Assembly (NCBI GenBank): GCA_016715105.1
Contig: JADKBO010000044.1
Span: forward strand, 1 to 48,478
Length of the DNA: 48,478 nucleotides
Origin: Saprospiraceae bacterium
GTDB taxonomy: Bacteria; Bacteroidota; Bacteroidia; Chitinophagales; Saprospiraceae
Direction: 5' to 3'
Positions 43,759 to 48,478 of this stretch are shown here, piece after piece. The notes under the pieces are model-generated. The model was not told the origin of the DNA and searched no databases. It worked only from the letters and a program-made list of their open reading frames with translations. The stretch's first letter is position 1. Every line of letters begins with the position of its first letter. Made by a program: the position numbers and the translations under genes.

Positions 43759-44460
43759 TTAAAACAAAGAACCTTGTCTGATAACAGGGACTTTTTCTAT
43801 GAGGGAAGGATCATTCTCACTTACCTTATTGACCTTATTAGAAACTTCATAAAAGTCCATTTTGGATGATTCATAAGGCTGTAATAGACTGAGCGCATCC
43901 TCTCGAGTCAAGTCATTGTTGAGCCATAATTTTTCTTGATCTTTTGGTAGAATGGCAGGCATTCTGTCGTGGAGTTTGGACATACATTCGTTGGCCGGCA
44001 AAGTAATCACTGTAAAGGTGTGAATGGTGTGGCCTGTGGGGTTTTTCCAAGATTCCCACATACCTGCAACAGAAAAGATTTCTTGATCTGTTGTGACAAT
44101 TCTATGGGGAATTTTATCCTTGCCTTCTTTTTTCCATTCATAGAAGCCATCCATTGGTACTAAACACCTTTTTTTCTGGAAAGTATTTTTATACGTTGCT
44201 TTTTCAATGATGGTCTCTACACGCGCATTGATCATTTTGCTACCGATCTTTTCGTCTTTAGCCCAAAATGGAATCAGACCCCACCGATAAACATTAAAAT
44301 GTAAAACATCTTCATTGGTAATGACTGGCATCATATGCGTAGGAGCCACATTATAATTGGGAAGAGGATTGTATCGCTCTAAATCTTCACTATAGAAAGT
44401 AGCTTGAAACCTTTCTTCAAGTTCTTTTTCCGTTTTGGTAAGACTAGACCTTCCACACAT
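43759..44460 (-). CDS. SOS response-associated peptidase (SRAP; YedK/HMCES)
   Basis: SRAP proteins crosslink covalently to abasic sites in single-stranded DNA through the N-terminal cysteine and shield them from cleavage. The 233-residue product begins MCGRSSLT, leaving Cys2 after methionine removal. The other conserved residues are visible: N37 in YNVAPT, N78 and R80 in INAR, E108 in DGFYEWKKEG, and H164 in KLHDRMPAIL. The length is normal. It converges with gldN, with the repeat region between. An LexA-type operator was not seen, so SOS control is not shown here. Confidence 0.96.
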   Translation of the reverse strand: MCGRSSLTKTEKELEERFQATFYSEDLERYNPLPNYNVAPTHMMPVITNEDVLHFNVYRWGLIPFWAKDEKIGSKMINARVETIIEKATYKNTFQKKRCLVPMDGFYEWKKEGKDKIPHRIVTTDQEIFSVAGMWESWKNPTGHTIHTFTVITLPANECMSKLHDRMPAILPKDQEKLWLNNDLTREDALSLLQPYESSKMDFYEVSNKVNKVSENDPSLIEKVPVIRQGSLF

Positions 44461-44501
44461 AATATCATCTTTTGATGAAGTAAAGATGTGAAAAATAGTA
44501 T

Positions 44502-45152
44502 TTATTTCCTACGATGTACATAGGATTCTATGCCACTACTTTTCAATTTTTTGACGGTTTCAGAAGCCGCCTCATGATCTTTGTATCTGCCGACACAGAC
44601 AGAATAAAACTTAGATAAATCAAAAACTATTTTTTCTGCGCCACTGTAACCCATTTTCTTGAGCGTTGTAATCATTTCAGAAGCGTTTTCTTCAACAAGG
44701 TAACTGCCTGCTATGACCAGAAAAGGTTCATTCGCATCATTTACGTAAGTTGAAGAAGACGTATTATCCTTTTTTACTGGAGCAGTGACTGGTTTTTGTT
44801 CTTTGGGAGTATTTTCCTTAACTGGGGGTAGGGCAGGCTCAACCTTTATGATTTCCTCCTTGACAGCTTCTGGCTGAGGTTTTCCTTTGGTATCAATTAA
44901 ATTGTCCAATTTGTCATAATCAATGGGATCTTTGCTCTCATCTTCAGAATCTGGAAAATAATCTACAGAATCTTCATCAGAGAAGAAGTCATTGTTTGGT
45001 AATTGATCAGCTTCATCTGTAGCAACATCTTCATTAGAGTACACACCTATATCAGACTTAGGCCTATTGCAAGATTTAAACAATTGGCCAAACCATAAAT
45101 ATCCCATAAAGAATACTATAGCCAAGAAGAGTATTCTCAGTATCCTATTCAT
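44502..45152 (-). CDS. SPOR-domain membrane protein
   Basis: A 216-residue protein with one N-terminal membrane helix (about 4-24, ILRILFLAIVFFMGYLWFG), a long acidic and proline-rich linker (about 30-135), and a C-terminal SPOR domain (about 140-214: PFLVIAGSYLVEENASEMIT, then YSGAEKIVFDLSKFYSVCVGRYKDHEAASETVKKLKS). SPOR domains bind glycan strands lacking peptide stems and gather at the division septum. It is transcribed after, and separated by a terminator from, the ArsR-type gene upstream. A cell-division or cell-wall role is inferred from the domain. Confidence 0.88.
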   Translation of the reverse strand: MNRILRILFLAIVFFMGYLWFGQLFKSCNRPKSDIGVYSNEDVATDEADQLPNNDFFSDEDSVDYFPDSEDESKDPIDYDKLDNLIDTKGKPQPEAVKEEIIKVEPALPPVKENTPKEQKPVTAPVKKDNTSSSTYVNDANEPFLVIAGSYLVEENASEMITTLKKMGYSGAEKIVFDLSKFYSVCVGRYKDHEAASETVKKLKSSGIESYVHRRK

Positions 45153-45235
45153 CTGAAATGACTTTATTTAATGGATTAACTAACACGCCAAATATTTTTG
45201 TGTGTGACTCATTTTGTAATTAAAATAAAAAAAAA

Positions 45236-45266
45236 GGCGACCAACATCATAAAAATGTTGATCGCC
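45236..45266 (-). terminator. Rho-independent terminator of the ArsR-type gene
   Basis: The 12-bp stem 45236-45247 / 45255-45266 pairs on the minus strand with one G-U (it would be a C-A mismatch on the plus strand) and is followed by a U-run on the minus strand. Direction and position fit the gene at 45272-45577. Confidence 0.85.
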
Positions 45267-45271
45267 CTTTT

Positions 45272-45577
45272 TTATTTTCTTAAAAATCTGTTTACAGCAT
45301 ACTCAGCTTTTTCGAGTATGTCATAATTGATTGTGTAATTCATGAATTTACCATCTTTCTCTTGGTTTACGACACCAGCAAGTCTCAAAACTTTGAGATG
45401 CTGAGAAGTGATAGATTGTTCTATCTGCAACTCATTGTAGATGTGATTGACATGAATTTCCCCGTGCTGATCAATTTGTTGTAAAATCTGCAACCTCAAG
45501 GGGTGCGCGAGAGCTCTCATAAGCTCACACGAATAGTTTAGCTTTTCGCTACTGAAAACGACCTTAGTGCTTTTCAT
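45272..45577 (-). CDS. ArsR-family winged-helix regulator (1)
   Basis: A 101-residue protein with the ArsR fold: ALAHPLRLQILQQI, then the recognition region IEQSITSQHLKVLRLAGVVNQEKDGKFMNYTIN. The typical metal-sensing ELCVCDL motif is missing and only Cys17 is present, so it does not look like a metal sensor of the classic alpha3 type. The signal it responds to is unknown. It is paralogous to the regulator about 200 nt upstream; both are on the minus strand. The two may form heterodimers or control related genes. Confidence 0.88.
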   Translation of the reverse strand: MKSTKVVFSSEKLNYSCELMRALAHPLRLQILQQIDQHGEIHVNHIYNELQIEQSITSQHLKVLRLAGVVNQEKDGKFMNYTINYDILEKAEYAVNRFLRK

Positions 45578-45773
45578 TTGCTTCCTTATTTTTCCGACCT
45601 AGAGACAAAGATGTAGAAAAATAATTAATCTCAAAAATAAATATTACATTTTTTTATAATTTATTTAAATATGAGACTTTTAAAGCATTGGTTTAAGTCT
45701 TACTGAGTTTTGTCTTATTTTGAGCGAATTACGCAGCAAGCTTTATTTATATATAAGCGATGGCTTATGTATA

Positions 45774-46112
45774 CTAGCTAGCTAAGTCTTCAACAAGTGT
45801 AGATATTTGTGCCAATCGGTCTTTGTTTATTGAGTAATAAATGAATTTTCCTTGACGTTCCGTAATTACTACGCCCGCCCTTCTTAAGATCGCAAGATGC
45901 TGTGAAGCTACAGATTGTTCCAACCTCAACTTGATATAAATATCAGTCACAGTCATTGGATCACCATCTTCCAATAAATCAATCATTCTTTGCCTCAACT
46001 TGTGATTGACAGCTCTTAGTACCAGCACAGCCTTTCTCAAATCGGCGTAATCCAGCTGAACTTCCTTGTTACCCTTTTTTAGAGTTACTGTTTCATTCTT
46101 TTTGTTCCTCAT
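45774..46112 (-). CDS. ArsR-family winged-helix regulator (2)
   Basis: A 112-residue protein with the ArsR winged helix: AVNHKLRQRMIDLLEDG, the recognition helix LEQSVASQHLAILRRAGVV, and the wing TERQGKFIYYSINKDRL. No cysteine is present, ruling out a thiol-based metal site. It resembles regulator (1) strongly around EQSxxSQHLxxLRxAGVV, so a duplication is likely. An 11-bp palindrome (46119-46129) just before its start codon could be its own operator. Confidence 0.88.
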   Translation of the reverse strand: MRNKKNETVTLKKGNKEVQLDYADLRKAVLVLRAVNHKLRQRMIDLLEDGDPMTVTDIYIKLRLEQSVASQHLAILRRAGVVITERQGKFIYYSINKDRLAQISTLVEDLAS

Positions 46113-46118
46113 AAATTT

Positions 46119-46129
46119 ACTATTATAGT
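46119..46129. promoter_or_regulatory. Palindrome, possible operator of the ArsR-type gene
   Basis: ACTATTATAGT is a perfect odd palindrome lying 6 nt upstream of the start codon at 46112, a plausible autorepression site for an ArsR regulator. Binding is not shown. Confidence 0.35.
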
Positions 46130-46299
46130 TTCACGCAATTCATAATATGAGTAATTCAAGAAGTATGCCATATTTGAAATCTGTGTATTGAGCAGATATA
46201 AAATTGATTACATGTTAGAGAAATATTTAATTTGATAAATATCGTATCAAAAAAATCATATATATAAAGAACGAATTATGAATAAATTTAGTTCACATT

Positions 46300-46986
46300 C
46301 TAAGCTTTTCTTAACGCAGGTTGGGTGATATTGGGTTCCTTAAAATAATATGGAGAAAAATTTAAATAATTAACGAATTTTGAATCATTGAAATAAGAAT
46401 ACGAGATTTTTGCCATATATAAGGCTGATGTTGTCCGCGGTCCTTCACTAATTTTCGCCGATTTTAAGTGGTCAATGGCCTTCAAATAGCCATTTCCACA
46501 GAGATAAATGACCGCTTTTTCATACTTTTTGATAAAGTTTTCATCAATGATGACTGCTTCAGTAGGGCTCAAAAGACCATATTGATGATCATAAGTTGCC
46601 ATATAAACTTCCATTCTTCTTGCATCAATCATGGGCATAATGATCGAACCTCCTTCGCAATTTTGTATACTATTTGCTAAAATTTCCAAACTAGACAGGC
46701 CAATCAAGGGAATTTCAAGTGCGAAACACAAACCTTTAGCGGTATTTACTCCTATGCGCAGACCTGTATATGAACCTGGACCTGCCGAAACAGCCACAGC
46801 ACTTAGTTCATGTAAACTGATTTTTGCTTCTTTCAAAGACTGATCTATCATTATTGTGATCTCTTCGGCATGATTCTGAGTATTCACTTGCTCAACGCAC
46901 GATAATAATTGCCCATTTTGACAAATGGCAACCGAACAGACATCAGTGCTAGTCTCTAAACAAAGGATATTTATGAGTTGCATCAT
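46300..46986 (-). CDS. tsaB: tRNA threonylcarbamoyladenosine biosynthesis protein TsaB
   Basis: TsaB is the non-catalytic partner of TsaD in making t6A37 on tRNA. The protein shows the N-terminal ILCLETSTDVCSVAI and AVSAGPGSYTGLRIGVNTAKGLCFAL, the defining motifs, followed by PMIDARRMEVYMATYD. The start is one of two adjacent ATGs at 46986 and 46983; the longer frame to 47031 is unlikely because it runs past the promoter-like region. It stands alone, not next to tsaD, whose start is at the other end of this window. Confidence 0.94.
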   Translation of the reverse strand: MMQLINILCLETSTDVCSVAICQNGQLLSCVEQVNTQNHAEEITIMIDQSLKEAKISLHELSAVAVSAGPGSYTGLRIGVNTAKGLCFALEIPLIGLSSLEILANSIQNCEGGSIIMPMIDARRMEVYMATYDHQYGLLSPTEAVIIDENFIKKYEKAVIYLCGNGYLKAIDHLKSAKISEGPRTTSALYMAKISYSYFNDSKFVNYLNFSPYYFKEPNITQPALRKA

Positions 46987-47001
46987 ATTATAATTAAGGT
47001 G

Positions 47002-47033
47002 CAAAATTCTTTTTTTAGAGCGTTTAATCAAAA
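47002..47033 (-). promoter_or_regulatory. Candidate tsaB promoter
   Basis: On the minus strand TTTTG (47033-47029), 19 nt, then GAATTTTG (47009-47002), one base off the -7 consensus, followed by CACC as in other promoters of this window. Confidence 0.35.
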
Positions 47034-47120
47034 CTTATGCTTCTTTAATAGCTTAGTTTTGAAATAAAATCTATTTATAAATGAAATTCCTTAATTTTCT
47101 GGCAGTTTTAATCATTTTCT

Positions 47121-47807
47121 ATGAAATCAAATAAGTATTTATTGCTCTTTATAATTGTAAGTTTTGTGTCTTGCAGCACATTGATGAAATCTGCATTGAA
47201 GCCAAGTACGTTGGAAACCATTACTGCTTTGCGGGAAATTTTGAATAGTAGCACCTTCAAAGCATTGATGCAGCTCAAAAATTTATCAGGTGATGATCCG
47301 ATGCAAACACTTCCACCTGAAGTGAATTTGGTGCTCAATAGCCTTTCGAGTCTTGGTTTGAGCGCAGAAATTGCAAAGTCCAAAGAAGTAATTGGCAAAT
47401 CTGCCGCGATCATGCTTACTGAAAGTGAGGGCATAATGAAAGATGCAATCAGTGAAGTAGATTTTGGCGATGCTGTAGCAGTTGTTACAGGAGGTAAAGA
47501 TGCGGCTACCCAAGTGCTTAAGAATAATATGAAGGTGGTGGTCAAAAAAAGATATAGTGAAAGATTGAATCTCGAACTCAACAAAAGCGAAGTAAATAAA
47601 TACTGGCCATTGGCTGCGGGTACATATAATATGTTTTCTAAAAATAAAGTGGACACTGCACTCAGTGATTTTATGGCTGAGAGAGCTGTTGACGCCATTT
47701 TTCTTGCTGTAGGACATGAAGAACAAGAACTCAGAAAGGATCCAGCCAGTCTTGGTAAAGCAGTAGTAACCAAGGTCTTTGATTACTATATGAAACGCAA
47801 GGCCTAG
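47121..47807 (+). CDS. DUF4197 family lipoprotein
   Basis: A 228-residue protein with a lipoprotein signal (MKSNKYLLLFIIVSFVSC, lipid Cys18) and the DUF4197 pattern. The mature part is all helical: VNLVLNSLSSLGLSAEIAKSK, EGIMKDAISEVDFGDAVAVVTGGKDAATQVLK, and VNKYWPLAAGTYNMFSKNKVDTALSDFMAERAVDAIFLAVGHEEQELRKDP. The family is common in Bacteroidota and Proteobacteria with unknown function. An opposite-strand open frame over the same interval is a shadow. The gene is divergent from tsaB. Confidence 0.93.
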   Translation: MKSNKYLLLFIIVSFVSCSTLMKSALKPSTLETITALREILNSSTFKALMQLKNLSGDDPMQTLPPEVNLVLNSLSSLGLSAEIAKSKEVIGKSAAIMLTESEGIMKDAISEVDFGDAVAVVTGGKDAATQVLKNNMKVVVKKRYSERLNLELNKSEVNKYWPLAAGTYNMFSKNKVDTALSDFMAERAVDAIFLAVGHEEQELRKDPASLGKAVVTKVFDYYMKRKA

Positions 47808-47947
47808 ATTTACACCCTTTTATATGTAATAATTATCTCAACTGTAGAAACAAATCGACGAACGCATTTCCTAATGTTAACTTGATATTGTGGGTACCAC
47901 TATCTTTGTTTTATTATTTACGCTTGCTTTTTAATAGAATTTGCACA

Positions 47948-48478
47948 ATGGTCATAGACGTTTTATCAGCAATCATCATTTCTTTGGGTTTGTACCTTGG
48001 ATACAAAAGAGGACTCATCAAAACTATATTTGATACCCTTTCATTGATCATCGGAATAGTCGCTGCACTTAAAATTTCGCCGATTGTCATAGATTTTCTT
48101 CAAAATTTGTTGAAAATAAATCCAGCAATCACCTTCATTTTAGGCATAGCTGTAACCTTCATTGGGGTCATGGTTACGATTAGATTCATTGGAAAAAAAT
48201 TGGAAGAATTATTGGAAGTTGTACATCTCAACATCGTCAATAAATCAGCAGGAGCAGTTTTGCAAGGTTTATTTTTTGCCACCATTTTGGCGCTGAGTAT
48301 TGGCTTGGTAGATAAAGTGAAATTGGTTTCAGATCAAACTAAGGCAAGCTCTTTTACTTATCCATACTTGGTTCAAGTTCCTGATGTGGCGCAACAAGCG
48401 CTCAATAAATTGAAACCTGTATTCAGTACTTTTTGGGAAAAGACTTTAGAAACGATTGATGAGATCAAGAAAAAGGAT
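47948..48478 (+). CDS. CvpA family membrane protein (5' part, runs off the window)
   Basis: From the ATG at 47948 the frame is open to the end of the window (177 codons). The protein begins MVIDVLSAIIISLGLYLGYKRGLIKTIF, then has three more hydrophobic segments (about 30-50, 60-85 and 98-122), the layout of CvpA/colicin V production proteins, which have four helices and are linked to envelope stability. After them comes a periplasmic or cytoplasmic tail (KVKLVSDQTKASSFTYPYLVQVPDV) typical of the bacteroidotal members. A TTTGCAC sequence lies only 3 nt before the ATG, so either the message is nearly leaderless or that match is chance. Confidence 0.88.
   Translation, partial: MVIDVLSAIIISLGLYLGYKRGLIKTIFDTLSLIIGIVAALKISPIVIDFLQNLLKINPAITFILGIAVTFIGVMVTIRFIGKKLEELLEVVHLNIVNKSAGAVLQGLFFATILALSIGLVDKVKLVSDQTKASSFTYPYLVQVPDVAQQALNKLKPVFSTFWEKTLETIDEIKKKD

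Noticed and set aside
47108..47773. Minus-strand 221-codon open frame
   Set aside because: It is antisense to a DUF4197 gene with a lipoprotein signal and family motifs; the opposite frame is a shadow rich in serine and leucine.
1..48478. tRNA, rRNA or riboswitch genes
   Set aside because: No T-arm GGTTCRANYCC-type match with a surrounding cloverleaf and no recognised riboswitch core was found in the intergenic regions; short non-canonical RNAs cannot be excluded.

Overview
The window is an AT-rich chromosomal segment of a gliding-lineage Bacteroidota, most likely in or near Saprospiria. The evidence is a complete gldK-gldL-gldM-gldN block (the type IX secretion/gliding core), a T9SS type B sorting-domain protein, an HU-CCDC81-SPOR protein, DUF3822/rsmD and DUF5686 genes, and promoters with the Bacteroidota TAnnTTTG -7 box. 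The placement at class level is inference. No rRNA, tRNA or CRISPR array was seen.

Layout. 1-263 is the 5' end of tsaD (minus). 626-5999 is a plus-strand run: pseudopilin-like protein, DUF3822, rsmD, argS, glnS. 6000-7610 is an eroded accessory patch with a vapBC-type toxin-antitoxin pair, a broken PD-(D/E)XK transposase/nuclease fragment and small orphan pieces. 7615-10753 (minus) holds a large secreted T9SS type B protein and a small dockerin-like protein. 11295-16194 has an amidohydrolase, a MerR regulator, a lipoprotein cytochrome c/PQQ-dehydrogenase gene broken by a frameshift, a DUF5362-like membrane protein and a lipoprotein. 16364-17828 is a decayed IS3-family element with a 3-bp target duplication, inserted in an 8-bp-period repeat array. 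18003-25142 is mostly housekeeping: der, rfbC, rfbD, a PepSY membrane protein, rimM, a lipoprotein, mnmA, an HU-SPOR protein and a 42-residue membrane peptide. 25616-32253 is a compact operon for cell-envelope work: a NagZ-like GH3/beta-lactamase fusion, a LolE-like permease and a DUF5686 outer-membrane protein. 32625-38530 has DUF2461, an ACT-domain protein divergent from lysC, then leuS. 38864-43409 is gldKLMN. 43759-48478 holds an SRAP peptidase, a SPOR protein, two ArsR-type regulators, tsaB, a DUF4197 lipoprotein and the start of a CvpA-family gene.

How it fits together. GldK-N form the envelope-spanning ring, motor and regulator of T9SS, and the 877-residue protein at 7615-10248 looks like a cargo for that system. 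The GH3/beta-lactamase-LolE-DUF5686 operon and the SPOR proteins concern peptidoglycan and outer-membrane upkeep. TsaB and TsaD, although at opposite ends of the window, belong to the same tRNA t6A pathway.

Two features stand out. First, five open reading frames that should be continuous (leuS, gldM, gldN, the cytochrome/PQQ gene and the transposase fragment) are each broken by one nucleotide. Each reconstructs to an expected product when that base is added or removed, and this points to uncorrected base-calling errors at least in the essential genes. Second, several intergenic regions carry degenerate short-word arrays with strict periods of 7, 8 or 10-11 bp; in one of them an IS insertion can be undone exactly in phase.
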